Source of the DNA: Leptotrichia hongkongensis | Lineage (GTDB): Bacteria; Fusobacteriota; Fusobacteriia; Fusobacteriales; Leptotrichiaceae | Length of the DNA: 64,000 nt | NCBI RefSeq assembly: GCF_007990635.1 | Contig: NZ_AP019846.1 | Location: 1,302,001 to 1,366,000, forward strand | Direction of reading: 5' to 3' | In this document: in pieces, positions 52,836 through 61,880 of the stretch | Layout: the number at the start of each line of letters is the position of its first letter | How positions within the stretch are numbered: position 1 is the first letter of the stretch | Position numbers and translations under genes: made by a program | The notes under the pieces: generated by a model | What the model saw: only the letters and a program-made list of their open reading frames with translations | Told to the model about the DNA's origin: nothing | Databases searched by the model: none

Positions 52836-53576
52836 TTATAATGCTTCTGAAATTTCCTCCAGAATTAATTTTGCACTTTCTGCTGGATTTGCAGCCCTAG
52901 TTATTGGGCGCCCAACTACAAGAAAATCTACCCCCTGTTTTATCGCATCTGCCGGCGTCATAATTCGTGTCTGGTCATCATTACTTTTCCCATCAGCATT
53001 TAATGTAAATTTAGGACGTACTCCAGGACAAACTGTTACGAATTTCTCTCCTAATTTTTCCTTTACATCCTTTGCCTCCTGCGGTGAACACACAATTCCA
53101 TGCATTCCATTATTTCTAGCAAGCGTTGCAAGATTCAAAACAATTTCCCCTAATTTTAAGTCACTTTTATACATTTCAAAAATATCATTTTCACCCAAGT
53201 TTGTCAAAATTGTCACTCCAATTAAAAGGCTTTCTGATTTACTTTCTTTTACCAATTCAGCAACTTCTCTCATAGTTTTGGTTCCATTTGAACAATGAAT
53301 ATTAAACATAAATACATTTTTTTTTATAGCATTCGCACAAGCCATTTTCACAGTATTCGTTATATCGTGAAATTTTAAATCCAAAAATACTTTTTTCCCC
53401 TTTTCGTGCAAATAATCTATTAATTTTCCGTCTGTATTAAGATAGCTCTCAAGTCCAACTTTATACATTGAAATATTATCTCCAAGTTTCTCTACAAGTC
53501 TTTTTGCATCTTCCATATTATCATAATCTAGCGCAACAAATATTCTATCTTTTGCTCTCTCATCAATTCTAGCCAT
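52836..53576 (-). CDS. pyrF: Orotidine 5'-phosphate decarboxylase
   Basis: Decarboxylates OMP to UMP. The 246-residue TIM barrel shows IFVALDYDNMEDA at the start, the catalytic DLKFHDITNTV with the Asp-Lys-Asp array, then CPGVRPKF and a phosphate loop VVGRPITRA. Length and motifs are standard. Only 1 bp separates it from the membrane-protein gene upstream, so they are translated together. Confidence 0.96.
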   Translation of the reverse strand: MARIDERAKDRIFVALDYDNMEDAKRLVEKLGDNISMYKVGLESYLNTDGKLIDYLHEKGKKVFLDLKFHDITNTVKMACANAIKKNVFMFNIHCSNGTKTMREVAELVKESKSESLLIGVTILTNLGENDIFEMYKSDLKLGEIVLNLATLARNNGMHGIVCSPQEAKDVKEKLGEKFVTVCPGVRPKFTLNADGKSNDDQTRIMTPADAIKQGVDFLVVGRPITRAANPAESAKLILEEISEAL

Positions 53577-53577
53577 T

Positions 53578-53979
53578 CTAATCTTCCCTCCTTTTAACTT
53601 CTTTTATTTCAAACATTCCCATAAAAATTAGAATCAAAATTTCTAAAATAAATATTGGAATTGCAATAAAAACAGCTATTTGATGTAAATTCATAATTAA
53701 CATTGCCATTAGAATCTGAAAAACAAAAGTAATTCCCCATGCTTTAAAATGAAGTGTTATTCTGTAGTTTTGATTATCTGATTCCACATTTATAACTTTT
53801 TTAGGAGTTTTTATTAAAAAATTATTGTATACTTGAAGCATTTGTTCTCCATAGTCTACATCAATTTCTGTTTTTTCATTAAATTTTACTTCTACAATTT
53901 TTTCATCATTTATTTTTAATTTAAACCTATCTCCTGCACCATTAGAAGATATTTTTGATTCTATAATTATTTTAGGCAT
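53578..53979 (-). CDS. Small membrane protein of unknown function
   Basis: 133 residues: a beta-rich soluble N-terminal domain (about 1-70, IIIESKISSNGAGDRFKLK and VIKT-type strands) followed by two membrane helices (about 76-122, ITFVFQILMAMLIMNL and VFIAIPIFILEILILIF) and a charged end. I do not recognise it. It is inserted between pyrB and pyrF with 37 and 1 bp gaps, so it must be co-transcribed with them; whether it has a link to pyrimidines is unknown. Confidence 0.68.
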   Translation of the reverse strand: MPKIIIESKISSNGAGDRFKLKINDEKIVEVKFNEKTEIDVDYGEQMLQVYNNFLIKTPKKVINVESDNQNYRITLHFKAWGITFVFQILMAMLIMNLHQIAVFIAIPIFILEILILIFMGMFEIKEVKRRED

Positions 53980-54016
53980 TTCTTTTCCTTTCTTTAATAA
54001 ACTATTTTTAAATTAA

Positions 54017-55174
54017 CTATTGAATTTTTATTTCATCTTCCAAAATTACTTTTTCACAATAAAAACATTTATATTTCGTTTTTTCTTTTAAATTATTTCC
54101 ATCTAAGTTTTCAGAATTTTCGTTTATACAAATAAATTTTGCTTGAATATTTTCGTGATTTGAAATACATTTTGGATTATTACATTTTATATTTTTTATA
54201 TAATTAATATTTTGGGAACTCTTATATTCTGTATCTTGATTAAAAAACTCCTTATTTTTACCTAACACGCTCATCATCATAGCCTGCCTTACTGGAATAC
54301 CATTTTTGGCCTGCTTAAAATATAGTGCATATTTTGTATCATCTAAATCTGTTTCAATCTCATCTACTCTTGGCAAAGGATGGAGAATTATCATATCTTC
54401 TTTACATTTTCCAACTATATTTTCACAATTTATAACATAAATTCCTTTTACTTTCTCATAATCCTTAATATCTGGGAATCGTTCTTTCTGAATTCTGGTC
54501 ATATAAAAAACATCAATTTTATCAAGGCAATTCCTAAAATCTTCTAAAATCTCATATTTTATCCCATTTTTTTTCAAATCTTCCAGTAAATATTCAGGCA
54601 TCTGCAATGACTGCGGTGCTACAAAATACATTACTGATGGATTAAAGTGTGTAAGTGCTTTTGCAAGTGAGTGAACTGTTCTTCCATATTTCAAATCTCC
54701 AACAAATGCTATTTTTAAATTTTCAAGTGTTCCTTTTTCATCAAGAATTGTATATAAATCAAGTAAAGTCTGACTAGGATGTTGATTTGATCCATCTCCT
54801 GCATTAATCACAGGCTTTTTTGAAGTTTCTGAGGCAAGTTTTGCCGCTCCGTCAAGCGGGTGCCTTACAACTATTAAATCTGAATAGCTTTCTACCATTT
54901 TGATTGTATCAGTAAATGATTCTCCTTTCTGAACAGACGACTGTTCTACAGGCGGTAATGAGAGAATATTAGCTCCCAATCGCATTGCTGCTGATTCAAA
55001 AGACATTTTTGTTCGTGTACTTGGTTCAAAAAATAATGTTGCAATTATTTTTCCATGTAAAAATTTTAATTTTTTCTCTTCCGAACAATCTTCAATCTTT
55101 CTTGCCAGCTCTAAAATATCAAGAATTTCCTTTTTTTTCATATCATTCATAGAAATAATATTTCCCACAGCCAT
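54017..55174 (-). CDS. pyrB: Aspartate carbamoyltransferase with a fused PyrI-type zinc domain
   Basis: The catalytic chain (about 1-305) has the carbamoyl-phosphate loop EPSTRTKMSFESAA, GDGSNQHPSQTLLD, and HPLPRVDEI. A C-terminal extension to residue 385 carries CNNPKCISNHE and CFYCEKV, which is the four-Cys zinc domain of the regulatory chain PyrI; the nucleotide-binding half of PyrI is missing. The start is unsure: AAGGAG lies very close to ATG 55174, and GTG 55168 or TTG 55186 are alternatives. Confidence 0.93.
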   Translation of the reverse strand: MAVGNIISMNDMKKKEILDILELARKIEDCSEEKKLKFLHGKIIATLFFEPSTRTKMSFESAAMRLGANILSLPPVEQSSVQKGESFTDTIKMVESYSDLIVVRHPLDGAAKLASETSKKPVINAGDGSNQHPSQTLLDLYTILDEKGTLENLKIAFVGDLKYGRTVHSLAKALTHFNPSVMYFVAPQSLQMPEYLLEDLKKNGIKYEILEDFRNCLDKIDVFYMTRIQKERFPDIKDYEKVKGIYVINCENIVGKCKEDMIILHPLPRVDEIETDLDDTKYALYFKQAKNGIPVRQAMMMSVLGKNKEFFNQDTEYKSSQNINYIKNIKCNNPKCISNHENIQAKFICINENSENLDGNNLKEKTKYKCFYCEKVILEDEIKIQ

Positions 55175-55217
55175 CTCTCCTTGCAATTATATATTTTCAA
55201 ATAATTTTCTCAAATTT

Positions 55218-55246
55218 ATGATAGCAAATTTTATTATTATTTGCAA
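55218..55246 (-). promoter_or_regulatory. Promoter of the pyrB cluster
   Basis: On the minus strand TTGCAA (55241-55246) and TATCAT (complement of 55218-55223, preceded by TGC) are 17 bp apart. The leader is only about 40 nt, too short for a PyrR-type attenuator. Confidence 0.6.
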
Positions 55247-55254
55247 ACTTTTCT

Positions 55255-55312
55255 TTTTATAAAAAAAATCAGAAGTTAATCTAATTTGTCAGATATTTTC
55301 TTCCGATTTTTT
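55255..55312 (-). terminator. Terminator of the metal ATPase gene
   Basis: On the minus strand the complement of 55300-55312 pairs with the complement of 55263-55275 (13 bp including AATCGGAAG against CTTCTGATT, one G-T), then a T run. Confidence 0.8.
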
Positions 55313-55321
55313 ATTTACATT

Positions 55322-57535
55322 TTAATTTTCATCAACTTTATATTTCAAAACTCTAGTTGCATTTAATACTGCAAGCAAGGCAACACCAACGTCTGCAAAT
55401 ACAGCTTCCCACATTGTTGCATCCCCAAAAAGCCCTAGAATTAGAACTATTAATTTTACAGCAAATGCTAAAGTAATGTTTTGCCAAACAATTGTTTTAG
55501 TTTTTTTAGCTATTTTCATAGCAGTTACAATTTTTGAAGGTTCGTCATTCATTATTACAACATCGGCAGCTTCGATGGCGGCATCACTTCCAACACCTCC
55601 CATTGCGATTCCAATATCGGCTCTGGCAAGTACAGGAGCATCATTTATTCCATCTCCTACGAATACAACTTTCCCTTTTTCACTTTTAGTCTTGTAAATT
55701 TCTTCCAATTTTTCAACTTTTTCATTTGGAAGCAGTTCAGCAAACACTTTGTCAATTCCAAGTTTTTGGGCGATATTTTTACCAATTGCCTTGTTATCGC
55801 CAGTAAGCATTACAATTTCCTTGATTCCGTTTGCCTTCATTCCCTTGATTGCTTTTGGAGAATCTGCTTTTATTTCATCAGAAATTAGGATATTTCCGAT
55901 ATATTGCCCATCAAATGCAATGTAAATTACAGTTCCTAAATTCTCTTTTTCAGTAAATTTAATATTTTCCAAGTTCATCAGTTTAGAGTTTCCAGCCAAA
56001 ATCTGATGGTTATTTATGTTAGCTTTTATTCCAAATCCTGAAATTTCTTCAAAATCTTTTATAACGCTTTCATCAATTTTTGTAGCAGTATTTTCATATT
56101 CAGAAACTATTGACTGAGCAATAGGGTGATTTGAAAATTTTTCAATGTGTGCGGCGTATTTTAATAGTAAAGATTGTGTCAAATCAGTTTTATTATTTTC
56201 AAAATCATTTATTTTTACATTATTTTCAACGTTTATTTCAGTAACTTTGAAAACACCTTTTGTCAAAGTTCCAGTTTTGTCCATAACGACACTTTCCACA
56301 TCATTCAATGCTTCCAGATAATTTGCACCTTTTACCAGAATCCCGTGTTTTGAAGCACCACCAATTCCACCAAAAAACCCTAATGGAATAGAGATAATCA
56401 AAGCACATGGACAAGATACAACAAGGAAAATTAAAGCACGATAAATCCAATCTGTAAATGTTGCGCCTGAAATTAACAATGGAGGGAAAATTGCCATAAT
56501 TAAAGCTGTTATTACAACTGCTGGAGTATAATATTTTGCAAATTTTGTAATAAAATTTTCTGTTTTTGACTTTTTACTGCTGGCATTTTCCACCAAGTTA
56601 AGTATTTTGGAAACAGTTGATTCTGAAAACACTTTTGCAACTTCAATTTCCACAAGTCCTGTTTTATTTATAAATCCACTTAGGACGTTGTCTCCTGTTT
56701 TTGCTTCACGTGGCAACGATTCTCCTGTTAGTGCAGAAGTGTCAAAAGCTGAATTTCCATTTATAATTCTTCCATCCAAAGGTACTTTTTCTCCTGGTTT
56801 TACTACAATAATGTCAGCGACTTTTATTTCTTCAGGATTTACTTTTTTTATTCCATTATCAGTTTTAAGATTTGCATAATCAGGACGAATGTCCATTAAC
56901 GCTATAATAGATTTTCTTGAATTATTAACTGCAATGCCTTGAAACAGTTCTCCAAGTTGATAGAATAGCATAACAGCCACACCTTCAGGATATTCTCCAA
57001 TAGCAAATGCACCAACTGTAGCAATAGCCATCAAAAAGTTTTCGTCAAAGACTTGACCCTTCAAAATATTTTTTACAGCAGACAGCAGCACATCACCACC
57101 GATTATGAAATAACTTATTAAAAATACAGCTAATTTAGGAATAAATAGAGTTTTTGGAATAAAAATTCCTAAAACAAATAAAATTCCACCAATTAATAAT
57201 TTTTTCTTTATTTTATCAGTATCCTCTTCTCCATGAGCGTGACTATGATCATGGGAGTGAGCGTGTGCATGAGAATGTGAGTGACTATGGCTGTGAGCAT
57301 GAAGCTTTTTAGTAGAAATCTTTACTCCGTCCTTAATTTTGCTTACTTCCTCTTGAATAAATTTTGCCAATTCATCTTGCGAAAAATTCTCAGATTCTAT
57401 AATAACTCGTTTTCCAAGGAAATCGACAGTAGCCGCCTTAATCCTTTGCAATGTATTTAATTTACGTTCAATCTTAGCAGCACAATTTGGGCAGTCTACC
57501 CCGTCAATAAACAATGTGCATTCATTAGTTTTCAT
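55322..57535 (-). CDS. zntA: Zn/Cd/Pb-type P1B ATPase
   Basis: 737 residues. The N-terminal metal domain has C15-P-N-C18 in GVDCPNCAAKIE. A His-rich linker (about 79-101, alternating His with Ala, Ser) follows. Then the P-type core: TGESLPREA (actuator), the membrane motif SCPCALIIS, DKTGTLTKG (phosphorylation) and SNHPIAQS, and GDGINDAPVLARA. The CPC plus the DxxxGK-poor C-terminal helices fit the Zn/Cd/Pb exporter group rather than Cu. Start 57535 has GGAGG 8 bp upstream. An ArsR/SmtB-type operator precedes it. Confidence 0.93.
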   Translation of the reverse strand: MKTNECTLFIDGVDCPNCAAKIERKLNTLQRIKAATVDFLGKRVIIESENFSQDELAKFIQEEVSKIKDGVKISTKKLHAHSHSHSHSHAHAHSHDHSHAHGEEDTDKIKKKLLIGGILFVLGIFIPKTLFIPKLAVFLISYFIIGGDVLLSAVKNILKGQVFDENFLMAIATVGAFAIGEYPEGVAVMLFYQLGELFQGIAVNNSRKSIIALMDIRPDYANLKTDNGIKKVNPEEIKVADIIVVKPGEKVPLDGRIINGNSAFDTSALTGESLPREAKTGDNVLSGFINKTGLVEIEVAKVFSESTVSKILNLVENASSKKSKTENFITKFAKYYTPAVVITALIMAIFPPLLISGATFTDWIYRALIFLVVSCPCALIISIPLGFFGGIGGASKHGILVKGANYLEALNDVESVVMDKTGTLTKGVFKVTEINVENNVKINDFENNKTDLTQSLLLKYAAHIEKFSNHPIAQSIVSEYENTATKIDESVIKDFEEISGFGIKANINNHQILAGNSKLMNLENIKFTEKENLGTVIYIAFDGQYIGNILISDEIKADSPKAIKGMKANGIKEIVMLTGDNKAIGKNIAQKLGIDKVFAELLPNEKVEKLEEIYKTKSEKGKVVFVGDGINDAPVLARADIGIAMGGVGSDAAIEAADVVIMNDEPSKIVTAMKIAKKTKTIVWQNITLAFAVKLIVLILGLFGDATMWEAVFADVGVALLAVLNATRVLKYKVDEN

Positions 57536-57582
57536 GAACTTAACCTCCATTTTTTATTTATCAAATTTATTTTATTTAAACG

Positions 57583-57600
57583 TATGAACATTTATTCATA
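57583..57600 (-). promoter_or_regulatory. ArsR/SmtB-type operator of the metal ATPase gene
   Basis: TATGAA at 57583-57588 and TTCATA at 57595-57600 form an inverted repeat containing TGAA-N6-TTCA, the core of SmtB/CadC/CzrA operators. It lies just after the -10 box, so a bound repressor would block transcription until metal is bound. No such repressor gene is in this window. Confidence 0.75.
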
Positions 57601-57605
57601 TATTT

Positions 57606-57634
57606 ATTTTACTATATTTAATATTTATTGTCAA
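57606..57634 (-). promoter_or_regulatory. Promoter of the metal ATPase gene
   Basis: On the minus strand a perfect TTGACA (complement of 57629-57634) and TAAAAT (complement of 57606-57611) are 17 bp apart. Confidence 0.8.
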
Positions 57635-57777
57635 CAATTTTTTTTGATTAATCTCAAAGTTAATTTATTATAATTTAAACCATTAAAAATATTTTTAATT
57701 TTCAAAAAAATATCAAAATTTAAAAATTTAGATTTAGTTATTACTAAAAGGCATAATTACTAATAAGAAAAAAGCAT

Positions 57778-57806
57778 TTGAAATTATAAGGGATATTTGT
57801 TACAAT
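57778..57806 (+). promoter_or_regulatory. dxs promoter
   Basis: TTGAAA at 57778-57783 and TACAAT at 57801-57806, 17 bp apart, 37 bp before the gene. Confidence 0.65.
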
Positions 57807-57843
57807 TCAGGAAAGAAATTTTATGAATTACAGGAGGAAAAAA

Positions 57844-59592
57844 ATGGCATTAGAAAAGGTAAATTCTCCAAAAGACTTAAAAAAATTGAGTAGAGAAGAA
57901 TTAATAGTATTGGCACAGGATGTTAGGGATGCAATGCTTCACAGAGTTAGTAATAAAGGGGGACATGTGGGACCTGACTTTGGAGCAGTTGAACTAATAA
58001 TTGCATTACACAAAGTGTTTAATTCACCTGTTGATAAATTTGTATTTGACGTTTCACACCAATGTTATCCGCATAAAATTATTACTGGGAGAAAATTTGG
58101 ATTTTTAGATTTGGATAGGTATTCGGAAGTTTCGGGGTATACCAATCAAGATGAAAGTGAACATGATTTCTTTAAAATCGGGCATACTTCGACATCTGTG
58201 AGTCTAGCGACTGGACTTGCTAAAGCGAGAGATTTACGTGGTGTAAAAGAAAATATAATTGCAATTATTGGGGATGGTTCTCTTAGTGGCGGAGAAGCAT
58301 TTGAAGGGCTTAATGTAGCCTCTGAACTTAATACAAATATGATTATTATTGCAAATGACAATGATATGTCGATTGCTGAAAATCACGGAGGGCTTTACAA
58401 AAATTTAAGAGAATTAAGAGAAAGTAACGGACAGGCTCAAAATAATTATTTTAAATCATTAGGACTTGACTATATTTATGTGGATAAAGGAAATGACTTG
58501 AAAGCTTTGATAGAAGTTTTTGAGAAAGTAAAAGATATTGATCATCCAATAGTTGTTCACGTGCATACTCAAAAAGGAAAAGGACTGCCTTATGCTGAAA
58601 AAGATAAGGAAACTTGGCACTATGGAATGCCTTTTGATCCAGAAACAGGAGAAAAACGTAATTCATATTCTGGTGGATTGAGTAATGATACTGCTGAATT
58701 TTTGATGGATAAAATGGAAAAAGATTCGACAGTAGCTGTTATAACTTCTGGAACACCAACTGTTTTAGGATTTACAAGGGATAGAAGAGAAAAATTTGCA
58801 AAACAGTTTATTGATGTCGGAATTGCAGAGGAACAGGCTGTAGCAATGATTTCCGGAATGGCTAAAAATGGAGGAAAACCAATATATGGAGTTTTTAGCA
58901 CATTTATTCAAAGAACTTACGATCAGCTTTCTCAAGATTTGGCAATAAATAATAATCCAGCTACCATTCTTATTTTCGGCGGAGGACTAGGTGGAATGAG
59001 TGATGTTACCCATTTATGCTGGTTTGATATCTCATTAGTGTCAAATATTCCAAACATCGTATTTCTAGCTCCAACAAGCAAGGAAGAATATTTCGCAATG
59101 CTGGACTGGTCAATTGAATACAAAGGGCATCCAGTTGCAATAAGAGTGCCTTCTCAATTGTCAGAAGATACAGGAAATGTACAAAAAGATTTTAGCGACT
59201 TAAACAAATATCTTGTTACTGAAAAAGGAAAAGATGTAGCAATCTTAGGGCTAGGTAACTTTTACAAATTAGGAAAAGAAGTAAAAGAACTTTTAAAAGA
59301 AAATGGAATTGATGCAACATTAATTAATCCAAGATATGCTTCAGGGATTGATGAAACATTGTTAAACGAATTAAAAGCAGAACATAAATTAGTTGTTACA
59401 CTAGAAGATGGTGTAATTGACGGTGGATTTGGAGAAAAAATTGCGAGATTCTACGGGGCTTCTGATATGAAAGTGTTAAATTATGGTATTAAGAAAGAAT
59501 TTACTGATAGAGTGGCTCCAGATGTGTCGTTTAAAAATAATAGATTAACAAAAGAGCAGGTTACACAGGATATTTTAGACATTGTGAAATAA
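57844..59592 (+). CDS. dxs: 1-deoxy-D-xylulose-5-phosphate synthase-like transketolase
   Basis: 582 residues with the three transketolase-type domains. The thiamine diphosphate site is GDGSLSGGEAFEGLN (about 142-156) with the later IANDNDMSIAEN; the substrate part has FDVSHQCYPHKIITGR and the second domain FIDVGIAEEQAVAMISG with the catalytic Glu. DXS makes DXP from pyruvate and glyceraldehyde-3-phosphate for isoprenoids. It is about 40 residues shorter than typical DXS and belongs to the shorter DXS-like group, so another C5-P or C4-P product cannot be excluded. AGGAGG lies 6 bp before the ATG. Confidence 0.88.
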   Translation: MALEKVNSPKDLKKLSREELIVLAQDVRDAMLHRVSNKGGHVGPDFGAVELIIALHKVFNSPVDKFVFDVSHQCYPHKIITGRKFGFLDLDRYSEVSGYTNQDESEHDFFKIGHTSTSVSLATGLAKARDLRGVKENIIAIIGDGSLSGGEAFEGLNVASELNTNMIIIANDNDMSIAENHGGLYKNLRELRESNGQAQNNYFKSLGLDYIYVDKGNDLKALIEVFEKVKDIDHPIVVHVHTQKGKGLPYAEKDKETWHYGMPFDPETGEKRNSYSGGLSNDTAEFLMDKMEKDSTVAVITSGTPTVLGFTRDRREKFAKQFIDVGIAEEQAVAMISGMAKNGGKPIYGVFSTFIQRTYDQLSQDLAINNNPATILIFGGGLGGMSDVTHLCWFDISLVSNIPNIVFLAPTSKEEYFAMLDWSIEYKGHPVAIRVPSQLSEDTGNVQKDFSDLNKYLVTEKGKDVAILGLGNFYKLGKEVKELLKENGIDATLINPRYASGIDETLLNELKAEHKLVVTLEDGVIDGGFGEKIARFYGASDMKVLNYGIKKEFTDRVAPDVSFKNNRLTKEQVTQDILDIVK

Positions 59593-59605
59593 TTTGTATT
59601 AAATG

Positions 59606-59646
59606 AAATCAGAAATGACTTTTAGAAGGATTTTCTGATTTTTTAT
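59606..59646 (+). terminator. dxs terminator
   Basis: AAATCAGAAA at 59606-59615 and TTTCTGATTT at 59632-59641 form a perfect 10-bp stem followed by TTTAT. Confidence 0.8.
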
Positions 59647-59806
59647 ATTCTTTCTTTTTCTTAAGAATCAAAATTGTATTTCAAAAAAAAAATTTGATAT
59701 ACTTGTTTTATTAAATTAAGTTTATAAAAGTCAAATAAAACAAAAGTTTCGAGAAAATAGTTATAGTTTTCAAGTTTATTTTTAAAATAATAAAGCGAGG
59801 AATAAT

Positions 59807-60571
59807 ATGAAAATAAAAAAATATGAAATAAATTTTGAAGAAATAAATAAAAAATTAAATAAATACAAAGAAACAAAACTTAATGAACATTTATTGAAAC
59901 AATTAAGAGAGGATCTGATAATAAAATGGACATACAACAGCAATGCAATTGAAGGAAGCACTTTTACATTGATGGAAACAAAAGTTCTGCTGGAAGAAGG
60001 GATAACTGTTGGTGGGAAGACTATGAGAGAACATCTTGAAATAATAGGGCATGCTGAAGCCATTTATTATTTGGAAGAAATTATAAAAGATGATACAGAA
60101 CTATCAGAAAAAGAGATAAGAAATATTCACAGTTTAATAACAAAAGGCATTGAAAATATAAATCCGGGACAGTATCGAAGAGTCCCAGTCTATATAAGTG
60201 GTGCAGAGCATATTCCACCACAGCCTTACATGATACTTCCTGAAATGGAAAAATTAATGTTATGGTATAGAAATGAGGCAAATGAGTTGCATCCGATAGA
60301 AAGAGCGACTATTTTACACGGTGAATTTGTCAAAATACATCCATTTTTAGATGGAAATGGAAGAACTTCCAGACTGCTTCTAAATTTTGAACTTATGAAA
60401 AATGGCTATCCTCCGATAATTATTGAAAAGTCGGAAAGAGCAATTTATTTTGAAAGTCTGGAAAAAGGTCCACTAACAGGCGACTGGAGTGATTTTATAC
60501 AGTTTGTTGCTAAAAAATGTGAAGAAAGAATTGATTTTATAAATTCATTTAAAGAAAAAGAAACAAAATAA
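59807..60571 (+). CDS. Fic-domain protein (AMPylator) with its own inhibitory helix
   Basis: 254 residues. The catalytic Fic motif is HPFLDGNGRTSR (about residues 181-192). The N-terminal SNAIEG (about 45-50) matches the (S/T)xxxE(G/N) inhibitory helix, so this is a self-inhibited class II-type enzyme. Such proteins move AMP (or another nucleotide part) to a Ser, Thr or Tyr of a target. No antitoxin gene is adjacent, in line with internal inhibition. The substrate is unknown. GCGAGGAATAAT precedes the ATG. A two-way terminator follows. Confidence 0.92.
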   Translation: MKIKKYEINFEEINKKLNKYKETKLNEHLLKQLREDLIIKWTYNSNAIEGSTFTLMETKVLLEEGITVGGKTMREHLEIIGHAEAIYYLEEIIKDDTELSEKEIRNIHSLITKGIENINPGQYRRVPVYISGAEHIPPQPYMILPEMEKLMLWYRNEANELHPIERATILHGEFVKIHPFLDGNGRTSRLLLNFELMKNGYPPIIIEKSERAIYFESLEKGPLTGDWSDFIQFVAKKCEERIDFINSFKEKETK

Positions 60572-60581
60572 TAAAAATACA

Positions 60582-60605
60582 AAAAATGGGGCATAAAAAT
60601 GCCCC
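60582..60605 (-). terminator. hom terminator
   Basis: GGGGCAT at 60588-60594 and ATGCCCC at 60599-60605 make a 7-bp stem with a 4-nt loop. On the minus strand it is followed by six T, so it mainly serves hom; it also lies 16 bp after the Fic stop. Confidence 0.85.
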
Positions 60606-60632
60606 TTTAATTATGTAAATTATAAAAATATA

Positions 60633-61832
60633 TTATTTCATAACTCTCAATATAAGCTTCTCTTTTGCATCTTTCAAAATTTCATTAATTTCATTTTTTG
60701 AAATATTATTTGCCAAGATGATATAGTAATTTTCAATTTGATTTATTAGTTCAAATGGCGAATTTTCTATATCAAAGTCATCTGAAACTCTTATATAGTA
60801 AGAATCTTTCACTGTGTTTGAGTCCACAATTTCAAATACTTTTGTAGAATTAAAGAAATAATCTGATTCAATATGGTTTCTTGTTACAATTTTTACGATG
60901 TCCGCAACTACAGCTGATGCAGTTGGATCCATTCCTGCACCTTTTCCATAAAATAAAGTTTTGTCTGTATAAGAACCTGTTGTTTCAATCGCATTGTAAA
61001 CATCATCAACTTTTGCTAAAATTTCACTATTTGGAATTAATGTTGGCTCTACTGAAATTTGTACTGATTTATCAGATAAAAGTTTTGAGCTTGCAATTAA
61101 TTTTATAGTTGAGTTTAGTTGGTTTGCTGAGAAAATGTCAACTGTGCTGATTTCTCTTATTCCTGATAATTGCATATCTTTGAACTTGATTGAACCTCCA
61201 TAGGCTAGTGAGGCAAGAATATTTATTTTATGTCCTGCATCAATTCCATCTACATCATAAGTAGGATCAGCTTCCGCATACCCTTTTTCAGAAGCAATTT
61301 TTAGTGCTTCATCAAATGATAAATTATCTTCTTTCATTTTTGTCAAAATATAATTTGAAGTTCCGTTCATAATTCCACGAATTTCAGTAACTGTATTTGC
61401 AACTAGACTTTCCATCAAAGGTGTTACAATAGGAATCCCTCCGCCAACAGCAGCTTCAAACAGGAATGAAACTCCATTTTCCTTTGCTAATTGAAATAAT
61501 TCTACTCCATATTTTGCAATTAGTGCCTTGTTTGCTGTAACGACACTTTTCTTAGCTTGAAATGCTTCAATAATTATCTGTTTTGCAATAGTTTCTCCAC
61601 CGATTAGCTCTACAACAATCTTAATTTCAGGATCATTTAATATTTTTTTGTAGTCATTTGTAAGAACTGATTTGTCAAAATCAAATGAAAATTCACGTTC
61701 AATATTTAAATCACACGCATATTTTACTTCAATATCAGCTCTTGACTTTTCAAAAATGCTTTCCTTTTCATTTGTTAATACCTTAAAAACTCCTTCTCCT
61801 ACAGTTCCTAATCCAATAATTCCTATTTTCAT
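60633..61832 (-). CDS. hom: Homoserine dehydrogenase
   Basis: Reduces aspartate semialdehyde to homoserine for threonine and methionine. The 399 residues show the NAD(P) loop IGLGTVGEGV (5-14), VVELIGGE and the substrate region GIMNGTSNYILTKM, AEADPTYDVDGIDAGHK with the catalytic Asp/Lys. The C-terminal 65 residues look like a short ACT-like domain. It lies 48 bp downstream of the aspartokinase gene, forming a classic lysC-hom pair. Confidence 0.95.
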   Translation of the reverse strand: MKIGIIGLGTVGEGVFKVLTNEKESIFEKSRADIEVKYACDLNIEREFSFDFDKSVLTNDYKKILNDPEIKIVVELIGGETIAKQIIIEAFQAKKSVVTANKALIAKYGVELFQLAKENGVSFLFEAAVGGGIPIVTPLMESLVANTVTEIRGIMNGTSNYILTKMKEDNLSFDEALKIASEKGYAEADPTYDVDGIDAGHKINILASLAYGGSIKFKDMQLSGIREISTVDIFSANQLNSTIKLIASSKLLSDKSVQISVEPTLIPNSEILAKVDDVYNAIETTGSYTDKTLFYGKGAGMDPTASAVVADIVKIVTRNHIESDYFFNSTKVFEIVDSNTVKDSYYIRVSDDFDIENSPFELINQIENYYIILANNISKNEINEILKDAKEKLILRVMK

Positions 61833-61880
61833 ATTTTCTAAAGTCCTCTCTTTTGGTTATTCTGATATTTTATTTCTAGC

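Noticed and set aside
55175-55320. PyrR-type attenuator before pyrB
   Set aside because: The only terminator hairpin there belongs to the metal ATPase transcript and lies upstream of the pyrB promoter.
57235-57305. Tandem CAT/GTG-like DNA repeat
   Set aside because: It is the coding sequence of the His-rich linker of the metal ATPase, common in this family, not a separate repeat element.
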